Source: Saccharothrix sp. S26 | GTDB taxonomy: Bacteria > Actinomycetota > Actinomycetes > Mycobacteriales > Pseudonocardiaceae | Assembly (NCBI RefSeq): GCF_021390395.1 | Contig: NZ_JAJUWT010000017.1 | Coordinates: 174,465-238,464, forward strand | Reading direction: 5' to 3' | Length of the DNA stretch: 64,000 nt | Part shown: one piece after another, positions 25,230-34,707 of the stretch | Layout: every line of letters begins with the position of its first letter | Position numbering within the stretch: position 1 is the stretch's first letter | The notes under the pieces: model-generated | Databases searched by the model: none | Told to the model about the DNA's origin: nothing | Seen by the model: the letters and a program-made list of their open reading frames with translations, nothing else | Position numbers and translations under genes: made by a program

Positions 25230-28200
25230 TCATCGGGCCCGCAACGCCACGAAGGGCAGCACGACCGGGCTGGTCGTGGTCCAGTCGAGGACGGCGGACT
25301 GGTCGGCGTCACCGGTGATGACGTCGATGGTGTTGGGGTCGCGGGTGTCGGTGTCGCGGCTGGGCAGGTCGAAGCTCTGCTCGCCCGCGCCGCCGCCGAA
25401 GCGGAACTCCTTGGTCCACGGGAACCCGTTGTCCCAGTGCGCCTTGCTGTAGACGGGGCGCACGAGGCCGATGCCCTCGCCGGGCTCGGCGTTGGAGTAG
25501 ATCGACACCTGGTAGCCGGCGGTCGCCACGTCGAGCCCGAGCGCGGAGGCGGGCACGGTGACCACGATGTCGTGGGTGGCGGGCACGACCCGCAGCTCCG
25601 CGGTGGAGACCTTGGTCAGGGCCGGGTCGTAGACGCCGAGCGACAGGGGCTGGTCGGCGTAGCGGCCGTCGGCGACGACCGCCCGCTGCCAGGCGCCGTC
25701 GGTCGCGGTGTTGGTGCCGGGCAGGCCGGGTGAGGCGCCGGTGGGTCGAGCGGGATCGCGCAGCAGGACGTTGACCCGCTGCACGCTCATGCCGTTGCCG
25801 CCCCACGGGTTGGTGATCGCGCCGGCCACGCGGGTGACGAACCGGACCCGGTCGCCGTCGCGGAACACGTCGAACCGGGTCAGGTCGAAGCTGCCGGGGC
25901 TGAACGCGCCGTTGGTCGGGTGGACGTAGGGGCCGGGGCCGTGGTCGTCGCCGCTCGGGTCGGTGAGCCCGCCGACGCGCTCGCCGTAGGACAGCACGGT
26001 GCGCCGCTGGTAGGCGGTGGCCCCGTCGCGCCCGACCGCCGCGACGCTGACGGTGTTGTCGATCCCGGTCAGCTCGACCTGGGTGTCGAACCGGCCACCG
26101 CTCACCGCGACCTGCTTCTTCGCCGAACCGACGGCCACGACCACGCCGGCGGCGTCGGTGGTGCCGTGCACGCGCACGGTCCGGCCGGTGGCGGTGGACA
26201 GGTCGTCGGGGCCGTCCAGGGTCAGTGCCGCGGTGGCGACGGGGCCGGTGCGGTAGCGGTCGGCCACGACGGCGGGCGTCTCGACGGGCCGGCCCGCGTC
26301 GATGCCCTGCGCCAGCCGCACGTACTGCGCCATCGCCCACGCCAGCGGCGCGGCCGAACCGGTGCCCTTGCCGAACACGTGACCGTGCCGGGTGGGGTCG
26401 GGCCGGTCCCAGACCTGCTCGGGGATCATCCGGCCGGGATTCGCGGTCGCGGCCATCGTGCGCAGGTACGGCAGGGCGTCACGGCCCAGGGCCAGTTCGT
26501 ACTCGCCGCGTTCCCCGGACAGCAGCGGCCACGGCCGGCCGATGCCGACCCCGGTCCACGGTGCGCCGTCGGCGGTCTCGCCGTAGCCGTCGTGGGTGTA
26601 GCGCTTCCACAGCTCCCCGCTGGGCGTGCTGACCTTGATCGAGGCGTCGACCTCGGGCAGCGAGCCGGCCACGGCCGGGTCGTCGGGCGCCTTCACGCCG
26701 AGCCGCACCAACTCCAGGAACCCGGCGTCGACCACGGCGTTCTCCGGGTGCGTCCCGGCGCCGTTGGCCCAGTTGCGGGTGGCGCCGTCGTCCGGGTCGC
26801 CGCTGCCGGAGATGCGGACGTAGTACCGGCCGTCACCGAGCGGGCCGTTCGTGGTGACCATCCACTGCTCGGTGCTCCGCTGCCACGAGTCGGCGGTGGC
26901 CTGGTAGAGCGCCGCACCCTCGGGGTCGCCCGCGCGACGGGCGAGGTCCGCGGCGGCGGTCAGCCCGGCGATCTGGCTCGCCATCGTGGACGGCGAGTAG
27001 CCACCGGTCTCCTCCCAGCGCTCCTGCGGTGTCGCCGCACCGGACGACACCAGGAAGTCGGCGGCTTTCGCGATGTGTTCGCGGTAGAACGCGGTGTCGA
27101 ACCGCCTGGTCTGCCAGGCCAGCAGGATCGGGAACGCGGTCTCGTCGAGCTGGACGTTGGTCTGGTCGGGCGTGCCGTCGACCTTGGAGTTCTGCGGGAA
27201 GCTGCCGTCGGGTCGCTGCTGCCGGGTGAACAGCCAGTCCACCGCACGTCGGGCCGCCGCCGTGTCACCGGCCGCGAGCAGCGCGGACACCTGGTGGTAC
27301 AGGTCCCGCGCCCACACGAGGTGGTAGCCGCCGAACGCTCCGTCGGCGGGCACCGCCTGGCCCCAGGGGATGGTCAGGGACGCGGAGAACGCGCCGGGGT
27401 GGGTCTTGTCCTCGTGCGCCTTGACCGCCATGACCGACGCCCAGTACTGGTCGAGCAGGTCGGCGGGCAGCTTCGGTGCCTTCAGCCTCGCGGTGTAGCG
27501 GTGCCAGCCGAGCTGGTACCAGCGCTTGGTCACCTCGAACGGGCGGTGCAGGCTCGCGCGGGCGCCGATGAGCGCGGCCCGCTCGGTGGCGGCGAAGCCG
27601 AGCGCGAGAGTGGTGCGCGGCTTGATCCGCGCGACCTGGGCGATGTTGCCGGGGCCGGCCTGGCGGTAGGTCGACGTGAGCTTGAAGTCGCGCGCCAGGT
27701 CGGCCACGCCGTCGCTGGCACCGACGTAACCGGTGGAGGTGACGTCGAACCCGGTGCTGGAGACGAGCGCGCTGGCGACCGGGCCGCGGGTGTCCACGGC
27801 GGTCAGGGCGTCCTTGGTGGCGTGACCGGTGTCGTGGCCGGAGTCGCCCGCCAGTTGCGGGTCGAACAGCGTGTAGAGCTGGTAGTCGCCTTCGAGCTCC
27901 ACGTCGATGAGCAGGGTCGAGCTCGCGGGGTCGGTGACGTAGGTCTTGGTCAGCCGCCAGCGGCCGGCGTCGTCGGCGGTGGTCTGCCGGTAGGTGAGGG
28001 ACTTGCGGTCGACCAGCGTCGTGGTGCTGGTCGTGCCCTCGGTCTCCCGCTGCGCGAAGGACTTCCCGTCCGTGACGACGAACTCCAGCGAACGGGAGTT
28101 CGGGGTGTCGGCGCTGGGGTAGTAGACCTCGCTGAGCGTGCCGCCGGTGAGGGTGAACCAGACCTTCGACTCGGCGGTGGTGGAGGTGCCGATGCCCTCC

Positions 28201-28334
28201 TTGTCGCCGGTGGTCCAGGTGGCGGGCGCGCCGGGCGCACCCGGCGGGTCGGGCTCGGCGGTGGCGGGCTGGGCGGTGAGCAGGCAGGCCGCGGCGGCGA
28301 TCGCGATCGCCGTGCGTGGTCGGGGTGGTCGCAT
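25230..28334 (-). CDS. secreted GH15 glucodextranase (exo-1,6-glucosidase)
   Basis: 1034 residues, close to Arthrobacter glucodextranase in size and layout. A signal peptide (ending QPATAEP) is followed by the N-terminal beta-sandwich (STTAESKVWFTLTGGTLSEVYYPS), an (alpha/alpha)6 barrel with GGYHLVWARDLYH, RWEETGGYSPSTMA (acid Glu) and MIPEQVWD (base Glu region), and C-terminal beta domains (SYGERVGGLTDPSGDDHGPGPYVHP, FDLTRFDVFRDGDRVRFV) resembling the glucodextranase C/DOMON-like modules. It should release glucose from non-reducing ends of dextran outside the cell. It lies between the ROK regulator gene and the GH66 gene, all on one strand, with hairpins in both gaps. Confidence 0.9.
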   Translation of the reverse strand: MRPPRPRTAIAIAAAACLLTAQPATAEPDPPGAPGAPATWTTGDKEGIGTSTTAESKVWFTLTGGTLSEVYYPSADTPNSRSLEFVVTDGKSFAQRETEGTTSTTTLVDRKSLTYRQTTADDAGRWRLTKTYVTDPASSTLLIDVELEGDYQLYTLFDPQLAGDSGHDTGHATKDALTAVDTRGPVASALVSSTGFDVTSTGYVGASDGVADLARDFKLTSTYRQAGPGNIAQVARIKPRTTLALGFAATERAALIGARASLHRPFEVTKRWYQLGWHRYTARLKAPKLPADLLDQYWASVMAVKAHEDKTHPGAFSASLTIPWGQAVPADGAFGGYHLVWARDLYHQVSALLAAGDTAAARRAVDWLFTRQQRPDGSFPQNSKVDGTPDQTNVQLDETAFPILLAWQTRRFDTAFYREHIAKAADFLVSSGAATPQERWEETGGYSPSTMASQIAGLTAAADLARRAGDPEGAALYQATADSWQRSTEQWMVTTNGPLGDGRYYVRISGSGDPDDGATRNWANGAGTHPENAVVDAGFLELVRLGVKAPDDPAVAGSLPEVDASIKVSTPSGELWKRYTHDGYGETADGAPWTGVGIGRPWPLLSGERGEYELALGRDALPYLRTMAATANPGRMIPEQVWDRPDPTRHGHVFGKGTGSAAPLAWAMAQYVRLAQGIDAGRPVETPAVVADRYRTGPVATAALTLDGPDDLSTATGRTVRVHGTTDAAGVVVAVGSAKKQVAVSGGRFDTQVELTGIDNTVSVAAVGRDGATAYQRRTVLSYGERVGGLTDPSGDDHGPGPYVHPTNGAFSPGSFDLTRFDVFRDGDRVRFVTRVAGAITNPWGGNGMSVQRVNVLLRDPARPTGASPGLPGTNTATDGAWQRAVVADGRYADQPLSLGVYDPALTKVSTAELRVVPATHDIVVTVPASALGLDVATAGYQVSIYSNAEPGEGIGLVRPVYSKAHWDNGFPWTKEFRFGGGAGEQSFDLPSRDTDTRDPNTIDVITGDADQSAVLDWTTTSPVVLPFVALRAR

Positions 28335-28383
28335 GGGTGCTCCTCGTTGAGCGGGCCTCGGCGGAGGCGGGCGCGCGCCATCG

Positions 28384-28404
28384 CCACGGCGGTCAGCGCC
28401 GTGG
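28384..28404 (-). terminator. hairpin between ROK and GH15 genes
   Basis: 8-base perfect stem CCACGGCG / CGCCGTGG with a 5-base loop, beginning about 22 bases after the ROK stop on the minus strand. It would terminate or attenuate transcription before the GH15 gene. Confidence 0.45.
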
Positions 28405-28426
28405 GAGGGGATCGGTGGACGTGGGG

Positions 28427-29587
28427 TCAGCCGGCCCGCAGGGGCAGCACGGCCAGCACGGTGCGCTGGATCGCCACGGCGGCCGCGCCGCGGGCCCAGA
28501 GCGTGGGGTCGTCGTTGATGAACCGCAGGTCGATCGGTGACGCCTCGGGGTGGCGGGACTGGGCGATGGCGGCCCGCACGCGGGCTTCGTCGACCTGGGC
28601 GAGGCGGATCCCCTCGCCGGTGAGGATGATCCGTTCGGGTTGGGCGATGTTGGCGACGGCCGCGATCAGCGTGCCGAACGCGTGGGCCGCCCGGCCGACG
28701 ATCTGGTCGGCGACGGCGTTGCCCGCTTCGGCGAGGTCGAGCACCTCGTCGTAGGTGACGGGCCGGCCCAGGGTCAGGGCGGCCTGCGACTGGATGCCGT
28801 CGGTGGTGAGCAGCGCTTTCACGCAGCCGCGGTGCCCTTCGGGGCAGATCGGGCCGAAGGGGTCGACGGGGAAGTGGCCGAGCAGGCCGAGCCCGGAGTC
28901 GGGGCCGCCGACGAGGCGGTCGTGGATGACCAGGCCGCCGCCGACGCCCGCGCCGATGGTGAGCACGGCGAAGCTGTCCACGTCACGGCCGTCGCCGAAC
29001 CAGTGCTCGGCCTCCAGCAGGGCGTCGAGGTCGTTGGACACCACCGTCGGCCTGCCGGTGGCCCGGGAGACCGCCGCGCTGAGGTCGACGTCCTTCCAGT
29101 GCAGGAAGACGGCCCGCCGCACGCGCGCGAACTCGTGGACCACACCGCCGATGCCGATGCCGATGGCGGCGACCGGTCGTCCCGGGTCGTCCAGTGACGC
29201 CACCAGCTCGGCGATCTTGGCCACGACCGACTCCACGTCGTGCTCGGTGATCTCCACGGACGCGCGGTCGAGGATGTCCGCGCGCAGGTTGGTCAGCACG
29301 CCGTAGGCGCGGAACCCGGCGAGCTTGATGCCGATGAATCGCTGCACGTCCGGGTCGACGTCCAGCGGCTGCAACGGCCGCCCGCCGCCGCGCGAGTTCG
29401 GCATGGCCACCTCGCGCAGCAGGCCGGCGTCCATCAGGGGCTTGGTCAGCCGCGTCAGGCTCGCCGTCGACAGGCCCAGCCGGTCCGCCAGCTCCGACCG
29501 CGCCAGCGGGCCGTGGAGCAGCACCTCCAGCGTCACGCGGCGGGCGGAGGGCAGCAGGGGTGCCCAGGGTGAGGCGGCGTCGAGCAC
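28427..29587 (-). CDS. ROK family transcriptional regulator
   Basis: 386 residues from GTG 29587, behind GAGGAG. An N-terminal winged HTH (LARSELADRLGLSTASLTRLTKPLMDAGLL) precedes a ROK sugar-kinase-like domain with GIGIGGVV, VSNDLDALLEAEHWFG, VLTIGAGVGGGLV and a zinc-site region CPEGHRGCVKAL. ROK repressors bind sugars or sugar phosphates and control adjacent sugar operons. It is divergent from the ABC transporter operon and upstream of the GH15 gene, so it is the likely controller of the dextran locus. The 191-base intergenic region holds a promoter and a palindrome that could be its operator. Confidence 0.9.
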   Translation of the reverse strand: MLDAASPWAPLLPSARRVTLEVLLHGPLARSELADRLGLSTASLTRLTKPLMDAGLLREVAMPNSRGGGRPLQPLDVDPDVQRFIGIKLAGFRAYGVLTNLRADILDRASVEITEHDVESVVAKIAELVASLDDPGRPVAAIGIGIGGVVHEFARVRRAVFLHWKDVDLSAAVSRATGRPTVVSNDLDALLEAEHWFGDGRDVDSFAVLTIGAGVGGGLVIHDRLVGGPDSGLGLLGHFPVDPFGPICPEGHRGCVKALLTTDGIQSQAALTLGRPVTYDEVLDLAEAGNAVADQIVGRAAHAFGTLIAAVANIAQPERIILTGEGIRLAQVDEARVRAAIAQSRHPEASPIDLRFINDDPTLWARGAAAVAIQRTVLAVLPLRAG

Positions 29588-29690
29588 CGTGCGCTCCTCG
29601 TCGAGGTCGGGGGTAACCGGAGCGCAATAGTACCGCCGCGAAACTCGCTGACAAGACCTCCTGCGTGACGAAAACGTGACTAGCTGCGGG

Positions 29691-29720
29691 TTGACGCGTT
29701 ACAGTCGCATCACCCTTAAT
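29691..29720 (+). promoter_or_regulatory. putative promoter of the sugar ABC operon
   Basis: TTGACG at 29691-29696 and CTTAAT at 29715-29720, spaced 18 bases, about 60 bases before the binding-protein ATG. It resembles a housekeeping sigma promoter (-35 five of six, -10 four of six matches). Confidence 0.45.
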
Positions 29721-29728
29721 GTTGCGAC
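29704..29728. promoter_or_regulatory. palindrome overlapping the promoter -10, possible ROK operator
   Basis: GTCGCA (29704-29709) and TGCGAC (29723-29728) form an inverted repeat around 13 bases that include the putative -10 box. A repressor bound here would block the promoter. The ROK regulator is the obvious candidate, by position only. Confidence 0.4.
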
Positions 29729-29778
29729 AAAGAAAACCCCGGTAGGCGACGCCGCCGTCGCGACTCTGGAGGATCGAT

Positions 29779-31059
29779 ATGCGCAAGCACCCCCTACGGC
29801 TGGCCACCGCGGTGGCCGCCGCCTTGGCGCTGGTGATGACCGGGTGTTCGAGCGGAGGTGACTCCGGTGACCCCGACACGCTCAAGGTGTGGTGGTGGGA
29901 GACCGACGACAGCGCGCTGTCGGCCGCCTGGAAGCAGGCCGTCTCGATCTTCGAGAAGGAGCACCCCGGCGTCACGGTCAAGCAGGAGCTCAAGACCTAC
30001 GAGCAGATGCAGCAGTCGGGTCAGCTCATCCTCGACTCCAACGACACCCCCGACGTGCTGGAGTACCTCAAGGGCAACGCCACCGCCGGCGTCGTGGCCA
30101 AGGCGGGTCTGCTCACCGACCTGACCGAGGTCGCGTCCACCCGCGGCTGGAAGCTCGACAACACCGCCCAGGACGTCGGCCTCTACGACGACAACGGGCT
30201 CATGGGGTCGGGCAAGCGGTACGGGATCACGAACTACGGCGAGTACGTCGGCGTCTGGTACAACCAGGACCTGTTCGCCCAGCACAACGTGCAGGTGCCG
30301 ACCACCCTGGCCGAGTTCGAGAACGCGCTCAAGACCTTCGCCGACAAGGGCGTCACGCCGCTCGCGCTCGGCTCGGCCGACTACCCCGGCCCGCACCTGC
30401 TGTACTCGCTGGCCCTGGCGCACATGGACGAGCAGTCGTTGGCCGCCTACCAGCGGTTCCAGGGTGACGTCGACTGGTCGGCGTGGGAGAAGGCCGCCAC
30501 CACCATGCGCCAGTGGGTGGAGCGCAAGTACATCAGCACCGACTCCACCGGCATCCCCGCCCAGGACGCGGGCAACGCGTTCATCGCGGGCCAGTACCCG
30601 ATGTTCGTCTCCGGCACCTGGTGGTCCGGGCAGATCGCCGAGCAGCCCACGTTCAAGACCGGCCAGTTCCTGTTCCCGGGGAACAAGCTGCACCCGGGCT
30701 CGGGCGGCAACCTGTGGGTCGTGCCCGCGAAGGCCAAGAACAAGGACCTCGCCTACGACTTCCTGGAGATCACCCAACGGCCCGAGGTGCAGAACTTCCT
30801 GGCCGACAAGGGCGGTGTGCCGGTCGCGGCGGAGCCCGGTTCGGCCAGCTCGGCGATGGGGCTGCTGGTGAGCGACCGGTTCACCGAGCTGCTGTCGGGC
30901 GACAAGGGCGGCCTCGCGCTGTACCCGGACTGGCCGGTGGCCGGGCTGAACGACGTGCTGCTGGCCAACACCACCGACCTCGTCGGCGGTGACGCGACAC
31001 CGCAGCAGGTGGTCGAGGCGATCAAGACCGCCTACGACGCCGGCAAGCCGACCGCGTAA
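29779..31059 (+). CDS. sugar ABC transporter substrate-binding lipoprotein
   Basis: 426 residues with lipobox ALALVMTGC followed by SSGGDSG, so a lipoprotein. The mature domain is SBP_bac_1 (family 1 sugar-binding fold): TLKVWWWETDD, AVSIFEKEHPGVTVKQEL, TNYGEYVGVWYNQDLFAQHNV, FIAGQYPMFVSGTWWSG and GGNLWVVPAKAKNKDLAYDFL. Such proteins bind oligosaccharides. Given GH66/GH49/GH15 neighbours and the alpha-1,6-glucosidase downstream, isomaltooligosaccharides are the most likely cargo. It is the first gene of the 29779-34654 operon, which may extend to 37005. Confidence 0.9.
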   Translation: MRKHPLRLATAVAAALALVMTGCSSGGDSGDPDTLKVWWWETDDSALSAAWKQAVSIFEKEHPGVTVKQELKTYEQMQQSGQLILDSNDTPDVLEYLKGNATAGVVAKAGLLTDLTEVASTRGWKLDNTAQDVGLYDDNGLMGSGKRYGITNYGEYVGVWYNQDLFAQHNVQVPTTLAEFENALKTFADKGVTPLALGSADYPGPHLLYSLALAHMDEQSLAAYQRFQGDVDWSAWEKAATTMRQWVERKYISTDSTGIPAQDAGNAFIAGQYPMFVSGTWWSGQIAEQPTFKTGQFLFPGNKLHPGSGGNLWVVPAKAKNKDLAYDFLEITQRPEVQNFLADKGGVPVAAEPGSASSAMGLLVSDRFTELLSGDKGGLALYPDWPVAGLNDVLLANTTDLVGGDATPQQVVEAIKTAYDAGKPTA

Positions 31060-31079
31060 CCGCCCGGGAAGGGATCGCC

Positions 31080-32018
31080 ATGTCCTCGCTCACCGCCATG
31101 CGGCGCAGGAGCACGTCCGAACGCCGCGGCGGCTACTGGTGGTACATCCTGCCCGGTGCCGTCGGGTTCCTCGCCGTCGTCGCCGTGCCGTTCGGCATGA
31201 ACCTCTGGTACAGCCTCACGTCCTTCCGGGGCGTCGGCGACCCGGTGTTCATCGGGTTCGAGAACTACCAGCGGCTGCTGGGCGACCCGCTGTTCTGGGC
31301 CTCGTTCCGGCACAGCGTGGCGTTCATCGTGGCCATGGCGATCCTCCCGACCGCCATCGGGGTGGTGGTCGCGGCTGTGCTGTTCAACTTCATCTCGCCG
31401 AAGTTCGGGTCGAAGGTCGCGAGCTTCCTGCGCGCCACCTACTACCTGCCGCAGATCCTGCCGATCGCGGTGGCGGGCGTGCTGTGGAAGTGGATGTACC
31501 AACCGCAGTACGGGATCATCAACACCACCCTGCGCGACCTCGGGCTCGGCGGCTTGGCGCAGAACTGGCTCGGCGACTCCGACCTGGCCATCTACGCGGT
31601 GATGAACGTGCTGGTCTGGCTCCAGATCGGCTACACCGTGGTGGTGTTCATGGCCGGGCTGTCCCGGGTCGACCCGGCGCTGTACGAGGCCGCCGAGCTC
31701 GACGGCGCGAGCTGGTCGCAGCAGTTCCGCACCATCACGCTCAACCAGCTCCGGCCGGAGATCGCGGTCGTGCTCATCACCACCTCGGTGGCCGCGCTGA
31801 AGGTGTTCGCGCCCATCTTCGTGCTCACCCGCGGCGGGCCCGGCACCAGCACGATCGTGCCCGCCTACTTCTCCTTCTCCAACTTCTTCACCACCACCAA
31901 GGTCGGCTACGGCGCCGCGGTGGCGTCCGTGCTGGCGCTGATGATCTCGGTCGTCGCGGTCGCGCTGCTGCGCTACCAGACCCGCAACTCCGAAGGGTTC
32001 GAAGATGGCCGTGGATAG
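31080..32018 (+). CDS. sugar ABC transporter permease, MalF type
   Basis: 312 residues with six predicted membrane helices, starting after a charged N-tail (RRRSTSERRGGYWWYILPGAVGFLAVVAV). The EAA coupling motif reads YEAAELDGASWSQQFRTITLNQLRPEIAVV, and PIFVLTRGGPGTSTIVPAYFSF is the typical C-terminal segment of MalF/UgpA-type permeases. It starts 20 bases after the binding-protein stop and overlaps the second permease gene by 14 bases. Confidence 0.92.
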   Translation: MSSLTAMRRRSTSERRGGYWWYILPGAVGFLAVVAVPFGMNLWYSLTSFRGVGDPVFIGFENYQRLLGDPLFWASFRHSVAFIVAMAILPTAIGVVVAAVLFNFISPKFGSKVASFLRATYYLPQILPIAVAGVLWKWMYQPQYGIINTTLRDLGLGGLAQNWLGDSDLAIYAVMNVLVWLQIGYTVVVFMAGLSRVDPALYEAAELDGASWSQQFRTITLNQLRPEIAVVLITTSVAALKVFAPIFVLTRGGPGTSTIVPAYFSFSNFFTTTKVGYGAAVASVLALMISVVAVALLRYQTRNSEGFEDGRG

Positions 32019-32907
32019 CCTGGAGAAGCCGGCCGTGACCGTGACGCCCCCGTCCGAGCCGCCCGTGAGCAAGGTCAAGCGCCGCAAGCGCGGCGTGAGC
32101 GGCTGGATGGTGCTCGCCCTGGTCGCCGGCATCGGCCTGCTGATGCTGTTCCCGTTCTGGATCGCGATCATCAACGCCTTCAAGCCCGCACCCGACTACA
32201 TCGCGAACGGCCCGGTCTCGCTGCCCACCGAGCTGGACTTCTCCGCCCTGGTCGACTTCTGGGGCGGGGTGGACTTCAACCGCAAGCTGCTCAACAGCGT
32301 GGTGATCAGCGGCAGCGTGGCCCTGATCGCGGTCGCGCTGAGCCTGTTGTCCGCGTTCGCCATCGGCATCGGCCGCATCCGCGGTCGGGTGTGGATCCTC
32401 GCGCTGTTCATGCTCGCGTTCACGATCCCGCAGGAAGCGCTGGTGTACCCGCTGTTCGTGCTCACCCGCGACCTCGGGCTGTACGACACGATGACCGGCG
32501 TCGTCATCATCCTGGCCGTGCTCCAGAGCGCGTTCGGCACCTACATGCTGTCGTCTGTGCTGGGCACGTTCCCGCCGGAGGTGCTGGAGGCCGCCAGGCT
32601 CGACGGCGCCTCCCGCTTCCAGGTGCTCCGGCTCGTCGTGCTGCCGCTGACCCGGCCCACCATGGCGGTGCTGATGACGTTCTTCTTCATCTGGACCTGG
32701 AACGACTTCTTCCTGCCCCTGGTGCTGCTGCCCTCGGCGGACAACCAGACCGTGTCGGTCGCGCTGGGCGCGTTGAGCGGCCAGTACACCAGCGACCCCA
32801 CGGCGCTGGCCGCCGCGTCGCTGGCGGGCATCCTGCCGGCGCTCGTGTTCTTCCTGCTCTTCCAGCGCACGCTCATGCGCGGCGTGAACCTCGGCGCGGT
32901 CAAATAA
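32005..32907 (+). CDS. sugar ABC transporter permease, MalG type
   Basis: 300 residues with six predicted helices. MLFPFWIAIINAFKP near the start and the EAA motif LEAARLDGASRFQVLRLVVLPLTRPTMAVLMTF are typical of MalG/UgpE-type permeases; FIWTWNDFFLPLVLL follows. It pairs with the MalF-type subunit. No ATPase gene is present in the operon; in actinomycetes such importers commonly share a multitask ATPase (MsiK type) encoded elsewhere. Confidence 0.92.
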   Translation: MAVDSLEKPAVTVTPPSEPPVSKVKRRKRGVSGWMVLALVAGIGLLMLFPFWIAIINAFKPAPDYIANGPVSLPTELDFSALVDFWGGVDFNRKLLNSVVISGSVALIAVALSLLSAFAIGIGRIRGRVWILALFMLAFTIPQEALVYPLFVLTRDLGLYDTMTGVVIILAVLQSAFGTYMLSSVLGTFPPEVLEAARLDGASRFQVLRLVVLPLTRPTMAVLMTFFFIWTWNDFFLPLVLLPSADNQTVSVALGALSGQYTSDPTALAAASLAGILPALVFFLLFQRTLMRGVNLGAVK

Positions 32908-32926
32908 CACCCCACGAAGGACGTAC

Positions 32927-34654
32927 ATGACTCTCGAGCAGACGGCGACCACCACCGTGGACACCGCCCCGTGGTGGACCTCGGCCGTGGTCTACCAGGT
33001 CTACCCGCGCAGCTTCGCCGACTCCGACGGCGACGGCGTCGGCGACCTGCCCGGCCTGATCGCCAGGCTGGACCACCTGCACCGGCTCGGCGTCGACGTG
33101 ATCTGGCTGTCGCCCGTCTACGCCTCCCCGCACGCCGACAACGGCTACGACATCTCCGACTACCAGGCGATCGACCCGGCGTTCGGCACGTTGGACGACT
33201 TCGACCGGCTGCTGGGGCAGGTGCACGCCCGCGGCATGAAGCTGGTGATGGACCTGGTGGTCAACCACACCTCCGACGAGCACCCGTGGTTCGTCGAGTC
33301 GCGGTCCTCGCGGGACAACCCGAAGCGCGACTGGTACTGGTGGCGGCCACCGCGCGAGGGCTTCGAAGCGGGGCAGCCCGGCGCGGAGCCCACCAACTGG
33401 GAGTCGTTCTTCTCCGGCCCGACCTGGACCCTGGACGAGGCGACCGGCGAGTACTACCTGCACCTGTTCGCCCCCAAGCAGCCGGACCTGAACTGGGAGA
33501 ACCCGGAGGTCCGCCACGCCGTGTACGAGATGATGCGGTGGTGGCTGGACCGGGGCGTGGACGGCTTCCGGATGGACGTCATCAACCTGATCTCCAAGGA
33601 TCCCGAGCTGCCGGACGGCGCGACCACCGGGGTCGGCGGCCTCGGTGACGGGTTCCCGCACTACGGCACAGGACCGCGCATCCACGAGTTCCTCCAGGAG
33701 ATGCACCGCGAGGTGTTCGAGGGCCGGTCGGCCCAACTGCTGACGGTGGGGGAGATGCCGGGCGTCACCTGGGAGGACGCGCGGTTGTTCACCGACCCGC
33801 GACGGCGGGAGCTGGACATGGTGTTCCAGTTCGAGCACGTCTCCCTCGACCACGGCCCCGGCGGCAAGTTCGACCCGCGCCCGCTCGACCTGCGCGACCT
33901 CAAGGCGTCGCTGGGGCGGTGGCAGACCGCGCTGGGCGAGGTCGGCTGGAACAGCCTGTACTGGAACAACCACGACCAGCCCCGCGTGGTGTCCCGCTTC
34001 GGTGACGACGGCAGGTACTGGCGCGAGTCGGCCACGGCGCTGGCCACCGTGCTGCACCTGCACCGCGGTACACCGTACGTCTACCAGGGCGAGGAACTGG
34101 GCATGACGAACGCGCCGTTCGCCGGCGTGCACGAGATGCGCGACGTCGAGTCGCTCAACCACTACGCCGAGGCCGTCGCCGCCGGTGCGGACCCGGAGTC
34201 GGTGTTGCGGGGCCTGCGCGCGATGGGCCGTGACAACGCCCGCACCCCCGTGCAGTGGGACGCGAGCCCCAACGCCGGGTTCACCACCGGCGAGCCGTGG
34301 ATCGCGGTCAACCCCAACCACACCTGGCTCAACGCCGCCGCCCAGTACGACGACCCGAAGTCGGTCTTCAACCACTACCGGCGGCTCATCGAGCTGCGCC
34401 ACGCGCTGCCCGTGATCGCCCGCGGCGACTTCCGCATGCTCCTGGCCGACGAACCCTACCTCTACGCCTACGAACGCACCCTGAACGACGACCGGCTGCT
34501 CGTCGTGGCCAACCTCGGCGGCACACCGCAGACCGCCACCCTGGACGGCGGTTGGTCGGCCGCCGACCTGCTGCTGTCCAATGTAGACGAGCCGACGGTC
34601 GTGAACGGCCGCATCGCCATGGAGCCGTGGTCCGCGCACGTCTTCATGAAGTAA
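32927..34654 (+). CDS. GH13 alpha-1,6-glucosidase (oligo-1,6-glucosidase / dextran glucosidase type)
   Basis: 575 residues, no signal peptide, so cytoplasmic. Conserved regions: DLVVNHTSDEHPWF, GVDGFRMDVINLISK with nucleophile D217, LLTVGEMPG with acid/base E276, and NNHDQPR with D350. The residue after the nucleophile is Val218; in this subfamily Val at that position goes with alpha-1,6 specificity while Thr goes with alpha-1,4, so isomaltooligosaccharides are the expected substrate. QPDLNWENPEVR is also typical of oligo-1,6-glucosidases. It lies 19 bases after the permease gene, completing import and cleavage of dextran fragments to glucose. Confidence 0.92.
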   Translation: MTLEQTATTTVDTAPWWTSAVVYQVYPRSFADSDGDGVGDLPGLIARLDHLHRLGVDVIWLSPVYASPHADNGYDISDYQAIDPAFGTLDDFDRLLGQVHARGMKLVMDLVVNHTSDEHPWFVESRSSRDNPKRDWYWWRPPREGFEAGQPGAEPTNWESFFSGPTWTLDEATGEYYLHLFAPKQPDLNWENPEVRHAVYEMMRWWLDRGVDGFRMDVINLISKDPELPDGATTGVGGLGDGFPHYGTGPRIHEFLQEMHREVFEGRSAQLLTVGEMPGVTWEDARLFTDPRRRELDMVFQFEHVSLDHGPGGKFDPRPLDLRDLKASLGRWQTALGEVGWNSLYWNNHDQPRVVSRFGDDGRYWRESATALATVLHLHRGTPYVYQGEELGMTNAPFAGVHEMRDVESLNHYAEAVAAGADPESVLRGLRAMGRDNARTPVQWDASPNAGFTTGEPWIAVNPNHTWLNAAAQYDDPKSVFNHYRRLIELRHALPVIARGDFRMLLADEPYLYAYERTLNDDRLLVVANLGGTPQTATLDGGWSAADLLLSNVDEPTVVNGRIAMEPWSAHVFMK

Positions 34655-34707
34655 GGCCGTAGCCGCACGACGCAAACCCTTCCCAATGACGAGAAGAGGA
34701 TTTCGCC

